From: Lithodes maja
Taxonomy: Eukaryota > Arthropoda > Malacostraca > Decapoda > Lithodidae
DNA length: 64,000 bases
Assembly (NCBI GenBank): GCA_037953745.1
Contig: JBAKBP010000676.1
Span: forward strand, 124,001-188,000
Reading direction: 5' to 3'
The translations under genes were made by a program, and so were the position numbers. Within the stretch, counting starts at the first letter, position 1; each line of letters opens with the position of its first letter. Shown here one piece after another: positions 48,739 to 59,300 of this stretch. Below the pieces are notes generated by a model. The model had not been told where the DNA came from and did not search any database. It was given only the letters and a program-made list of their open reading frames with translations.

Positions 48739-50430
48739 CAATGTAATGCCCTCGAAAATGTCCCGCACCCACAATAATACTAACCCGAGTTGACGTCAGG
48801 TATAGCGTAAAATAGTCGTAGATGGTAAGTCCAATAAACTCATCACGTGATAACACCACGAGACTATCACCTGGTTCTTAAAAATCGGACTAAGGTTGCT
48901 ATACTTTTAGTACGTCCGTGGTAGTACAGTGGGTTAGCGCGCGGGCCTGGTGGTGATGGTTGGGTCACTAACCAGGGTTCGAACCCCACCCAAGGCATCT
49001 CAAAACCTGTGGGTTTTTAGGGGGGTTAAATTCCCTTCAGAGGTTCGTACCCCGCGCCAGGTACCAGGAAAAGTTGATCCTAAAGGTAGCCTGGGGATAT
49101 TTCAGGAGACCATGAATTCTAATCACACCCAGCATTTCATTGGTGGCAGCTAGGGAACGTGACCAGGTAGCTACGTGGAGCACCCGTCACGCGAACCCTA
49201 TACCAACAATATTGAGATTGCTGAGGTAATACAGCTACGATACCTTACGACCTTAAAATAGGCTAGGGACTAGCCTAGTTAAAGAAGGATGTAATGTAAT
49301 GCCCTCGAAAATGTCCCGCACCCACAATAATACTAACCCGAGTTGACGTCAGGTATAGCGTAAAATAGTCGTAGATGGTAAGTCCAATAAACTCATCACG
49401 TGATAACACCACGAGACTATCACCTGGTTCTTAAAAATCGGACTAAGGTTGCTATACTTTTAGTACGTTAATGTAATGCCCTCGAAAATGTCCCGCACCC
49501 ACAATAATACTAACCCGAGTTGACGTCAGGTATAGCGTAAAATAGTCGGAGATGGTAAGTCCAATAAACTCATCACGTGATAACACCACGAGACTATCAC
49601 CTGGTTCTTAAAAATCGGACTAAGGTTGCTATACTTTTAGTACGTCCGTGGTAGTACAGTGGGTTAGCGCGCGGGCCTGGTGGTGATGGTTGGGTCACTA
49701 ACCAGGGTTCGAACCCCACCCAAGGCATCTCAAAACCTGTGGGTTTTTAGGGGGGTTAAATTCCCTTCAGAGGTTCGTACCCCGCGCCAGGTACCAGGAA
49801 AAGTTGATCCTAAAGGTAGCCTGGGGATATTTCAGGAGAACATGAATTCCCTTCACACCCAGCATTTCATTGGTGGCAGCTAGGGAACGTGACCAGGTAG
49901 CTACGTGGAGCACCCGTCACGCGAACCCTATACCAAGAATTGAGATGGCTAAGGTAAAAAGGCTACGATACCCTATGACCTTACGAGGCTAGGGACTAGC
50001 CTAACTAAAAAGGAATGTGGTGTAATGCCCTCGAAAATGTCCCGCACCCACAATAATACTAACCCGAGTTGACGTCAGGTATAGTGTAAAATAGTCGTAG
50101 ATGGTAAGTCCAATAAACTCGTCTCGAGAGACTATCACCGTGGTTCGAAAATAGTCGTAGATGGTAAGTCCAATAAACTCATCTCGAGAGACCATCACCG
50201 TGGTTCTTAAAAATCGGACTAAGGTTGCTATACTTTTGTACGTCCGTGGTAGTACAGTGGGTTAGCGCGCGGGCCTGGTGGTGATGGTGGTGCATCACTA
50301 ACCAGGGTTCGAACCCCACCCAAGGCATCTCAAAACCTGTGGGTTTTTAGGGGGGTTAAATTCCCTTCAGAGGTTCGTACCCCGCGCCAGGTACCAGGAA
50401 TGGTTGATCCTAAAGGTAGCCTGGGGATAA
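48739..50430 (+). mobile_element. Tandem array of a miniature LTR retrotransposon (TRIM-like)
   Basis: Repeating order: a ~400-bp terminal repeat (from TGTAATGTAATGCCC to ...CAGCATTTCA); one T; primer site TGGTGGCAGC; about 135 bp with no coding capacity; a purine tract (AAAGAAGGA or AAAAAGGAA); then the next terminal repeat starting TG. Terminal repeats: 48739-49139 (start slightly eroded), 49290-49869 (with a 176-bp internal duplication of its first part) and 50016-50430 (with a 60-bp internal duplication and a lost end). Interiors: 49140-49289 and 49870-50015. An AATAAA lies in each terminal repeat. With only primer site and purine tract inside, this fits a TRIM that depends on another element for enzymes. 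Confidence 0.65.
48922..48986 (+). promoter_or_regulatory. tRNA-type RNA polymerase III promoter inside the TRIM LTR
   Basis: TAGTACAGTGGG (48922-48933) fits the A-box consensus TRGYNNARNNGG at every fixed position. GGTTCGAACCC (48976-48986) fits the B box. Spacing is within the tRNA-gene range. The same pair recurs in the second terminal repeat (49652-49663 and 49706-49716) and in the third (about 50250-50310). So it belongs to the LTR and is not a single later SINE insertion. Confidence 0.65.
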
Positions 50431-50691
50431 TTCCCATTCCTATTTAACCTGGAAAAACCTAGCATTTCAAAAATTGTCATTTTTGGCCATTCACTTCAAG
50501 AAATAGAACTTTATAAATTATTTAAGATGACGCGGCGGCCATTTTGAAAAACGTCTAAAATAACAACTTTCCCGTCATTTTGGTGAGGTGTATGGGGGCT
50601 TATTTTTTTTAGCATCAGTTGCCCTTGTTAAATTCATTGAGAAACTTTGGTATCCTAAACACGGCCACGGAAGCTCTGAAAATGACTACTA
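50431..50691. other. Non-coding, unassigned
   Basis: AT-rich sequence between the truncated TRIM repeat and the foldback element. No repeats or frames that I recognise. Confidence 0.5.
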
Positions 50692-51050
50692 AAAGGCCGG
50701 CTCCTCTTAAATTACAGGCTCGCTATCGCTTGCCACGAAATATCGACACCTAAATGGCACAAAAGGTCTCAAAATTGACAAAGAAGTGGAGTGAAAGGTA
50801 TTAAAATCTCGAAACTATTGGGGCGACCATTTTAAGAGGAGAATTCCACTTAAGTTATTTTTTTCTTGATACCTTTCTCCCTCATGTTTAGCCCCAATGC
50901 TTTTGAGATTCTAAGACGTTCGGCCCATTAGTTTGGTGATTTTAAGAACTTTCGCCATATTTTTTTCCATTTTTAGACCTTTCGTGTCATTATTTTTCCT
51001 GGCGAGCGATAGCGAGCCTGTAATTTAAGACGAACCGGCCTTTGGCCGGG
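50692..51050. mobile_element. Foldback/MITE-like element with inverted ends
   Basis: The left end GGCCGGCTCCTCTTAAATTACAG...GCTCGCTATCGCTTGCCA (about 50694-50735) is the inverted, slightly diverged copy of the right end (about 51006-51048, TGGCGAGCGATAGCGAGCCTGTAATTTAAGACGAACCGGCC). The interior has no coding frame. A related right half lies at 53265-53490. Superfamily and target duplication not determined. Confidence 0.55.
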
Positions 51051-51239
51051 AAATTTTTCTACCGAAAAATGTACAATTTTTTTTTGAAAGGGAGTCTATG
51101 GGGTGTAATTTTAAGCTTGATGGAAGTCTAGGGAACATACTAAAAACCTCTCCTTAAAATGTCAAAACTAATGGGTCAAAGCATGAGGGAGAAGGGTGTC
51201 CAGAAGAAACCCCTCCTGTACCGGCGACGTTTTATTAAG
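51051..51239. other. Non-coding, unassigned
   Basis: AT-rich. Shares the phrase GCATGAGGGAGAAGG-GTCCAGA with 17077-17100 and with the 53.3-kb fragment, so probably more of a dispersed repeat. No coding sequence. Confidence 0.4.
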
Positions 51240-51374
51240 TATATTCTTGCTACTATTAGGCTATTTTATTCAGCTTAAAAAGGGCCTTCAGCAAATAACA
51301 GGCTTCACACTATCATACTTAACCCTTTCTACTACCACAGATCCTTCTAAAACTGCAGAAAATCCTCTACATAT
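51240..51374 (-). repeat. Palindromic-core repeat unit, target of the 51375-53114 insertion
   Basis: A reverse-orientation unit (GGGCCTTCAGCAA, TTAACCCTTTCTACTACCACAGATCC). It is broken at TCTACATAT and continues after 53123 with AGCTAGAAG...GACGTCGCCGGTACAG. Confidence 0.6.
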
Positions 51375-53114
51375 CTATCTATCTATCTATATGCTCAGGC
51401 CCAATCCCCATTTTAGGGGTAGCCGACTCAAGACAGAGCAAGAACAGGGAAAACATAAAACAACATAAAACAACAAATAAACACAGATAAAAAGCACAAA
51501 CTCACACACATCCAGGTCACCCAGGAGAAGACCCAGAGACCAGGGTTACCAAGGTCGCTCCAGCACTCCCCCGGCCCCTGACCACCCGGAGAGCTTCCGA
51601 TCTCGGCAGGCAGACATGCAGCGGAGCCAAAGCCACAAGCCCTCCCACCACACTGCCAGGCGCACCCTTCATATTAATCGTCTCCCCGGGCCAGGCACCT
51701 GATGGACTATTCTCTAGTCCAACTTGCGCCAGACCCCTTACTCCAAATGACCATGTGTTCACTCAACTATTCACAAGCATTCTCCATTCACTCCTGTCCA
51801 CCACCACTTCCCCTGCCTGATCTATAGTCATTCCTCTATCATCCAAAGCCTTTCTTACACAGTCTCTCCATCTCAATGGGGGTCTTCCTGCCCTTCTATC
51901 TCCCCTTGTACCTGACTCACATATTCTCTTTGTAAGCCTTTCATCTCCCATTCGTTCAACATGACCATACCAGCTCAGCACCCTTCTGTCCACTCTGGCT
52001 GACAAATGTTCCTGCTGCCCCACTCTCCTACGTATCTCTTCATTCCTCAATCTGTCTCTACGAGTAACTCCACACATACTCCTCAAGCAGCTCATCTCCA
52101 TCACATCCAGCCCTCTTTTCTCCTTTTTCTTCAGAGCCCATGTCTCAGCCCCATACATCACTGTTGGCACAACAATTCCTTGATACAGTGCACTTTTTAC
52201 TTTCACTCCGAGATTTCTCGTCTTCCACATACTTCCCATTGCTCCGAAAACCTTCCTTCCTTCACACACTCTCTGTTTTACCTCCACTTCCATACCTCCA
52301 CTCCTGCTTATCGTTCCTCCTAGATATTTAAAACACTCTACTTGTTCCAATATTTCCCCATCCAGCCTCACATCTAGATTCACCCTATGCTCTCCCCTAT
52401 TACACACCATTACTTTACTTTTATTGACGTTCACCTTCAGTTTCTTCCTTCCACAAACCACACCAAACTCTTTGACTACCCGCTGCAGTTTCTCATCAGA
52501 ATCCGCCACCAATGCTGTGTCATCAGCGAACAGCAACTGATTCAACTCCCAATCTCTACCATTCTTCCCTACTAAACCCAATCCTCTTCCCATAGTTCTC
52601 CTTTTCACCTCCCTCACTACACCATCCATAAACATATTAAACAGCCATGGTGACATTACACAACCCTGTCGCAAACCTACCTTTACCTCAAACCATTCAC
52701 TCAACTCACCATTTCCTACTCTCACACATGCTCTGCTCCCTTCATAAAAACTCTTAACTGCTTCTAACAAATTTCCTCCTATTTCATAAATCCTTAACAC
52801 CTTCCACATTGCTTCACGGTCCACACGATCATACGCTTTTTCCAAGTCCATAAATGCCCAAAATATCTCCTTATGCTTCTCTAAATACTTCTCGCATAAC
52901 TGTCTTACTGCAAACATCTGATCCACGCACCCTCTTCCCCTCCTAAAACCGCACTGTTCTTCTCCTATTGCAACTTCCGTACACTTTATTATCCTCTCTA
53001 TCAACACCCTGCCATACAGCTTTCCAACCACTGACAATAAACTAATACCTCTATAACTTGAACACTCCTGCCGATCTCCCTTCCCCTTGTACAACGGCAC
53101 AATACATGCACTCT
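51375..53114 (-). mobile_element. 5'-truncated RTE/CR1-type retrotransposon insertion with 9-bp TSD
   Basis: TCTACATAT at 51366-51374 and 53115-53123 is a perfect target-site duplication. On the minus strand the insert starts inside the RT (KSACIVPLYKG), runs through the stop at 51763 and a 380-bp 3' UTR, and ends in a GATA-type tail (51375-51391). The 3' UTR and coding part match the damaged copy at 9390-12034 closely. Confidence 0.9.
51763..53100 (-). CDS. Reverse transcriptase, C-terminal 445 codons (truncated but open)
   Basis: Contains RGISLLSVVGKLYGRVL, QCGFRRGRGCVDQMF, FMDLEKAYDRVDREAMW (first catalytic Asp), VGLRQGCVMSPWLFNMFMDG, the catalytic LLFADDTALVADS, and the thumb and post-RT region (YGAETWALKKKEKRGLDVMEM, GRPPLRWRDCVRKALDD). 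There are no internal stops or frameshifts, but endonuclease and RT fingers are missing. The first codon simply follows the truncation point, so it is a dead-on-arrival copy whose frame has not yet decayed. Confidence 0.88.
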   Translation of the reverse strand: MPLYKGKGDRQECSSYRGISLLSVVGKLYGRVLIERIIKCTEVAIGEEQCGFRRGRGCVDQMFAVRQLCEKYLEKHKEIFWAFMDLEKAYDRVDREAMWKVLRIYEIGGNLLEAVKSFYEGSRACVRVGNGELSEWFEVKVGLRQGCVMSPWLFNMFMDGVVREVKRRTMGRGLGLVGKNGRDWELNQLLFADDTALVADSDEKLQRVVKEFGVVCGRKKLKVNVNKSKVMVCNRGEHRVNLDVRLDGEILEQVECFKYLGGTISRSGGMEVEVKQRVCEGRKVFGAMGSMWKTRNLGVKVKSALYQGIVVPTVMYGAETWALKKKEKRGLDVMEMSCLRSMCGVTRRDRLRNEEIRRRVGQQEHLSARVDRRVLSWYGHVERMGDERLTKRICESGTRGDRRAGRPPLRWRDCVRKALDDRGMTIDQAGEVVVDRSEWRMLVNS

Positions 53115-53264
53115 TCTACATATAGCTAGAAGAAAATGTATGAGACGTCGCCGGTACAGAAGAGGTTAACCTTGTCTGGCTCCCTGGCCACCCCCAGCCA
53201 GGGAAGCTTGGTTCAGGGGCGCGGCCATAACCCGGCTACTATATAATATTTTCTGAGGGGGAGA

Positions 53265-53490
53265 TATTTTCCACTTGAGGTATTATTTTCTGGACCCCTA
53301 ATTCCTCCCTCATGTTTAATCCCATTGCTTTTGAGATTTCAAGACGTTCGCCCCATTAGTTTGGCGATTTTAAGAGCTTTTGCCCCATTTCTGTCAATTT
53401 TAAGACCTTTCCTGGCATTTAGGTGTCGTTCTTTCCTGGCGAGCGATAGCAAGCCTGTAATATAAGAAGAACTGGCCTTCGGCCGGTTTT
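53265..53490 (+). mobile_element. Right-half fragment related to the 50692-51050 foldback element
   Basis: Shares CTCCCTCATGTTTA, CATTGCTTTTGAGATT, CAAGACGTTCG-CCCATTAGTTTGG and the terminal CCTGGCGAGCGATAGC...GGCCTTCGGCCGG with 50878-51050. No left inverted end is present. Confidence 0.5.
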
Positions 53491-53530
53491 CCTGAGGTTA
53501 ATGTTGAAGAGTTTTGGCCTACTTATTTGA

Positions 53531-54280
53531 AACAGGGTACAGTAGCTCCTGGTGAGTTACTGACTTTACACAACATTTGAAACAGGGTACAGTAGCTCCT
53601 GGTGAGTTACTGACTTTACACAACATTTGAAACAGGGTACAGTAGCTCCTGGTGAGTTACTGACTTTACACAACATTTGAAACAGGGTACAGTAGCTCCT
53701 GGTGAGTTACTGACTTTACACAATATTTGAAACAGGGTACAGTAGCTCCTGGTGAGTTACTGACTTTACACAACATTTGAAACAGGGTACAGTAGCTCCT
53801 GGTGAGTTACTGACTTTACACAACATTTGAAACAGGGTACAGTAGCTCCTGGTGAGTTACTGACTTTACACAACATTTGAAACAGGGTACAGTAGCTCCT
53901 GGTGAGTTACTGACTTTACACAACATTTGAAACAGGGTACAGTAGCTCCTGGTGAGTTACTGACTTTACACAACATTTGAAACAGGGTACAGTAGCTCCT
54001 GGTGAGTTACTGACTTTACACAACATTTGAAACAGGGTACAGTAGCTCCTGGTGAGTTACTGACTGTACACAACATTTGAAACAGGGTACAGTAGCTCCT
54101 GGTGAGTTACTGACTTTACACAACATTTGAAACAGGGTACAGTAGCTCCTGGTGAGTTACTGACTTTACACAACATTTGAAACAGGGTACAGTAGCTCCT
54201 GGTGAGTTACTGACTTTACACAACATTTGAAACAGGGTACAGTAGCTCCTGGTGAGTTACTGACTTTACACAACATTTGA
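53531..54280 (+). repeat. 50-bp satellite, 15 copies
   Basis: A 50-base unit starting AACAGGGTACAGTAGCTCCT repeats 15 times with only two substitutions that I see (near 53723 and 54065). The array resumes at 62457-62650 after the LTR element, so about 19 units were present before the insertion. There are no spacers, so it is a satellite and not a CRISPR-like array. Confidence 0.95.
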
Positions 54281-54288
54281 AACAGGGT

Positions 54289-56141
54289 TGTGACGCATAT
54301 CGAGTATGAGCATGCTGTACAGAACGCCCAGTCATGCCCCACTCTCGCTAGGATCGTCAGGGCAGGAACTTTGGCTGTAGTCTGTGTAAAGTTTCCTAAC
54401 TTAGTTTATGTGAGCCGTTGTACTATAAGTATTATAAATATGTATTTTGTTTTCATCTGAGTCAACGAGTTCTATTTTATATCATTAGTTATAAGTGTTG
54501 TGTGTGGGACTTATTTGTAATGATGAGAGGAGAGAGAGATATGTAACGGGGGCCAGTGAGTGCGCCACGCGGGCAGGTAGGCCTAATTCCCTCCTCCCTC
54601 CTCCCTCCTCCCTCTCAGTGCGTGGGAAATCCTTTGTCGATCCCAGATTGAGAGAGAATATTACGTAATGATTGCTAGTGGGCGGTCCTTAGTAGTTGGC
54701 GATATGCTCACTAGAGGGCCGAGTATAAAAAGGGGGGTCTCGCCGCATTTTCCTCAGAACTCATAAGGCAGAGCGACTTCTCATATCCCTTGCAACTATA
54801 TATATTCTTCCGACTGATGTGAACTTTCCCTACTCTCTGTACCGCCTACCTTCTTCTCTTCCCGACCCTTTATAACCTCAATGACCCCTTTGGTGCAGAT
54901 TTAGTCAGCCAAAGTATTGTCGCTTGAGTTCTCACGAGATATATGCCTATTAGATAGCCTATTTTGGAAGGGATAACTAGAATAGGATTGATTAATGTTT
55001 GTTGCACTCGTATATGCATTTCCCTGTGTATGATTATTCAAGTTCCTGTTTTCTGCTGATCTAGGTGATGCTAGACTGGGATAAGGCTACTAGAGTTGTG
55101 ATTCCCGATGTGTATTAGGTTTTGTTGAACCTGTACAATCGCAACGGAGACTTGGAAAGCCTAGGTGGTCTTTCTGACTGTGTACCTTGTGAGTTTAGCA
55201 CTGTTGCGAGTGAGGGCTTTTGCCTCTGCCACCCAGCACTGTGCTAACTCGTTTGCTTGACTTTGAGAGGATCGCCAGGAGAGAACCAGATACTAGTGAT
55301 CTGGATCTCTCAAGAGAGCATCCCATCAATTAACGTAATTTGGCCGCACAGCCTTAAGGACCTCGCTAGGCTACGAGCCGCTTGCTCAGCCATTGTTTCC
55401 TAGCCTACTACATCCCAGCTAGACTTTGCTCGGTCAGCAGATACAGCATAGTATTGAAGCTTTCCTTATGTATGTTAATGTTTATGCACTATTGATTTCA
55501 TGTGTGGCACGCATAAGCTACTTTAGTGATTAGTGGCCCCCGAGCACAATCCTAGTAGGCTATGGCCAGTGCATTGTCGGAGTACTTCTTTTATATGTTT
55601 GCCATTTACTACTGTCTATTCTTCTAATTCTTCTTATGTCAATTTAAAGCCTTTAATATTAGTTAATTGCCAGTGTGTTGCTTATTGAATTGCTGTTCAA
55701 AATCCGATACTTACTTCTTACGAGTATCCGAGAAGCATCTAACTTTATCAGAAGATTCCTTGCTCGATGCTCGAGGACTATTGTTTAACGTAACGTAATA
55801 GTGCCGATCCGAAGTAGAGGGTGGAGGACTTCTTAAGTTCTTAGTCAAGGGTGGATTACTTCGGCTTCGGCCAACACTATTCTTTGGTGTTGTTGTATTT
55901 ACTTCTTTGTTTGATTGTTGACCAGACTAGATAACTCCCGTCTTTTTATTAGTCTGTTGTGAAACGCTAGTACCGAGTTCTTGTATACCCCGTTATAGCA
56001 GATAGAACTCTGGAGGGTATTGGTGTTTTTTGTTCGGCTGGCAGTACTCTGGGGTTGGGATCGTGTGTTTCCGTTGTGGCAGCGAGCCATATTCGAGTCC
56101 TGTGTGAGAGCCCTAGTGTACCCGAGTGCCCGGTCGTAACA
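54289..56141 (+). repeat. 5' LTR of the 8.2-kb gypsy element
   Basis: Contains a TATAAAAA box (54724-54731) about 30 bases upstream of TTTTCCTCAGAACTC, a (CTCCTCC)n tract at about 54591-54614, and a terminal ...CGTAACA. The primer site TGGCGACCTTGC starts two bases later at 56144. Confidence 0.92.
54724..54731 (+). promoter_or_regulatory. TATA box of the 1,853-bp LTR
   Basis: TATAAAAA followed by a G run. Likely start near 54752-54757. The equivalent box in the 3' LTR is at 61039-61046. Confidence 0.6.
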
Positions 56142-56143
56142 AA

Positions 56144-56155
56144 TGGCGACCTTGC
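56144..56155 (+). other. Primer-binding site of the 8.2-kb gypsy element
   Basis: TGGCGACCTTGC, two bases after the LTR end. It starts with TGG as expected for annealing to a tRNA CCA end. I could not assign the tRNA, and it differs from the tRNA-Leu type site of the giant element. Confidence 0.55.
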
Positions 56156-56354
56156 TTAGGATTTTGTGAACAGTATAAATTTTTGCAGAGTTGTACAACA
56201 TTTGTTTGTTTGTACTTTAGCGTGCATATTGAAGAATATTTTTTTTGTATGGCAATTAGTAGAGCATTTAAGAGACTCCAGTTAATTTAGTAATTAGTGC
56301 TTGCATAAGGAAGTTTAACACTTTTGTCTCGAGAATTTTTTTGTGGACTTCAGT

Positions 56355-59300
56355 ATGTCGTGCCCTAGCACTGACGAGGAGCGAGAGATGCCAGTTGAAG
56401 AGGTGCCGTTAGTAATCAGTGAGGAGGATGCTAGAGTTTTTGTGAGTAAGCGGTACCACGTGACGGAGGAGAGGCTGACTGGGGTGGATATTTATGGCTT
56501 GCACCTGATAGCCAAGGTTTTGGGCCTATCCAATGTAATAGGGATGTCCAAGAGGGAGCTGATTTCCTGGGTGTTGCGTGGGCGACATGGGGTTTCGGAG
56601 GAGAGGGCGTTTGGGGGGGTTCCTCCCCAGATCCCCTCTCACTCGACTCCCACAGTGCCGTCCACTCAGTTGCCGGAGATTAGCACTCTCCCACAGAGGG
56701 ATGAGAATTGGCAGATTGGAGTGCCCTCGGGCGGTGCACATGGTGGTTCCCCAGTTTTTGCCCCCCCTCCTTCAGTAGTGGCAGCTCCCTCTTCCTGCCT
56801 GTCTCCAGATATGATATTTAGACTTGAGCTTGCTAAAATTGAGAATGAGGCTAGGAAGCAGGAGAATGAGGCTAGGAAGCAGGAGAATGAGACTAGGAGG
56901 CATGAGATTGAGGCTGAGACTAGGAGGCACGAGGCTGAGCTTAAGTACGACTCAGAGAAATATTGTGCTCAAATAGATTTAGATAAGACTCGTGCAGAGT
57001 CGACAGGGACTCGGATGGGCCGTGAGGGCCAAGTAAGAGAGCAGTCCTTGTCCCACTTAGTCAAATTGGTGCCGGCATTTAGTGAAACTGAAGTCACAGA
57101 ATTTTTTAATCGTTTTGAGAAGAAGTGTAGGGAGCATAATTGGCCTGAAGAGAAGTGGGCAGCTCTAGTCTCCTCAAGACTTACGGGTAAGGGTCTGAAG
57201 GCTTATGATGCACTGCCTTTAGAGTCTTGCATTGACTACCCAGAATTGAAGAGAGCTGTCCTACGGGCATACGAGTTGCAACCAGAAACATATCGATTGA
57301 AGTTTCGGGGTGTTACGAAGACTAGGGAGGCGACCTTTCTTGAACATGCCCGGGACTTAAAAGATGCACTTACAAACTGGACACGTTCTGAGAAAGCTGA
57401 GACGGCCGAACAGTTGACTGAGCTGTTTCTGCTCGAGCAGTTTTATAAGTGTACAGGTGCAGAAATGACTATAACTATTAAAGAAAAGAACCCAAAAACT
57501 CTACAGGAGGCAGCTGAGATGGCTGACCTCCGGCTATCACTAATTCGTGGGTGCGGGTCTGCTCAGCGTAGTGAGGCAGGTAACAAGGGGCGTGACGCCC
57601 CACCCCCCCGAGTTAGTGATATACCTTATGCAAACAAGTACAAGAGCTATGATACCAAGACTGACCACAAGACTAGCACCGTCCCATTTAAGAAGGGGCC
57701 GGGCCCTTCCCAGTACCAAGGGAAGCCCAGAGGGGAGTTGGAGTGTTATCATTGTCATGAAAAGGGGCACTTTGCAAGAGTCTGTCCTAGCAAACCACCT
57801 ACAGCAGCTGTGTCTTTGGCCTGCAACATTGGTGTGTCTCCGAAGTCTTCTGAGTTTGCCCGGGGCAGTTCGTCAGAGGCTGAGGCACAGCCAATGCAGA
57901 AGCACCTGGGAGGCTCGAACCCTGCTCAGGATGTTTTTTGCGACCATAGAGGGCGGGGTTGCGTGATGTGGGCGGGGCGCAAGCATGGAGTAGAGGTCTT
58001 GCGTGATACAGGTGCTTCCCAGACTCTGATGAATAACTTGACTGGCTACCCTATAAATGCGGCTCGGGTGGTAGTGGTGCAGGGTATTAATGCAACTCGG
58101 TCATACCCGCTGGTGCGGTTGGAGTTGGAGGTGGATGGTGTGGCACGTGAATTGGATGTCGGGATTGTGGAGAAACTGCCAGTGGAGGGCGTCGACCTTC
58201 TTCTCGGCAACGACTTTGCAATGCCCGCTTCTGAGGTTCTACCCTTAGTCGTTGCCGAGAGGCCGGCCGACGTGAGTGGGGGAGAACAAGAGTGGGTCGA
58301 GCGGTGCCAGACACAACCCATGGCGTGTGTTGTCACCCGAGCTCGGGCAGATAAAGTGTCACAGCCTAGTCCTCCGTCTTCAGACCAGCAGAGGAACGAT
58401 CAACAGGAGGAGGCTAAAGCTGGAGTTGGTTTTAAGAGTTTTGACTCGGCGGCTCTCCTGGGTGATTCAGTATTGGCCCCTATAGAGTCTGGAGAGGCCC
58501 CAGGACCTGTCACAGCTAGTGAGGAGGTAGGGCAGGAAGAGACTCCGAGGCAGCAACGTTGCACACGGAGAGAAAAAAGGGTTGCTCAGTTTGATATTGG
58601 GGAAGGACTTGGGTTGCTTCGGAAGCATCTAGACAAGTTGGTTCCCTCAGATATTTGTAAACTGCAGTTGGAGGATCCGGAAGTTCAAAAGTGTGGTAAT
58701 GGTGCTGTCGAGATCAAACACGAGGACGGGGAAGCATGTCATGTGAACCTGTTGGAGGAGTTTGTGAGGCAACCACCTGAGCAGCCTACTGTCCCTGCGT
58801 TGGTCTGCCGCGGCCAAGGTGGAGAAGGAGAGGGGGGCAGTAGGGCACAGGTGGAGGAGAGTAGAGATTGTCATGTCTCGGCGGAGCAGTGGGCGGGGGA
58901 CACGAGTCTGGTGGCTGTGGAAGCGCTAGAGCACCTGCCTGAGCAGCAGTGTGCAGCACTCAAGCACCAGCTCGGTTCATACCCCACTGGTCGTGCCGAG
59001 CCCCTAAGTCTCACAACTCGGGCGGTGCAAGATGTTCCACGGGCAGGTCACGTGATTGTTGAAAGACCGTTAGCCTCGTTGTTTCGGTGGTTCAAGGTGG
59101 GCGACGAGGCTTTGGCATGGTTGCCAGGTCAGGGTCGACCCATGGCTGCCCAGGGTGGTGGTCAAAAGGAGGACATTGAGCAGATTGGTGAGGTTGACTG
59201 TGGAGTGGATGTGCCCGGTCGTCACATAGCCTCCCAATGCTGCTCTAGTCTAATGCAACAGCCCTACCATAGACCGACTGTATCTGGCCATGTCTCTAAA

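Noticed and set aside
53531..54280. Regular 50-bp repeats resembling a CRISPR array
   Set aside because: Units abut with no unique spacers and the genome is eukaryotic; it is a satellite.
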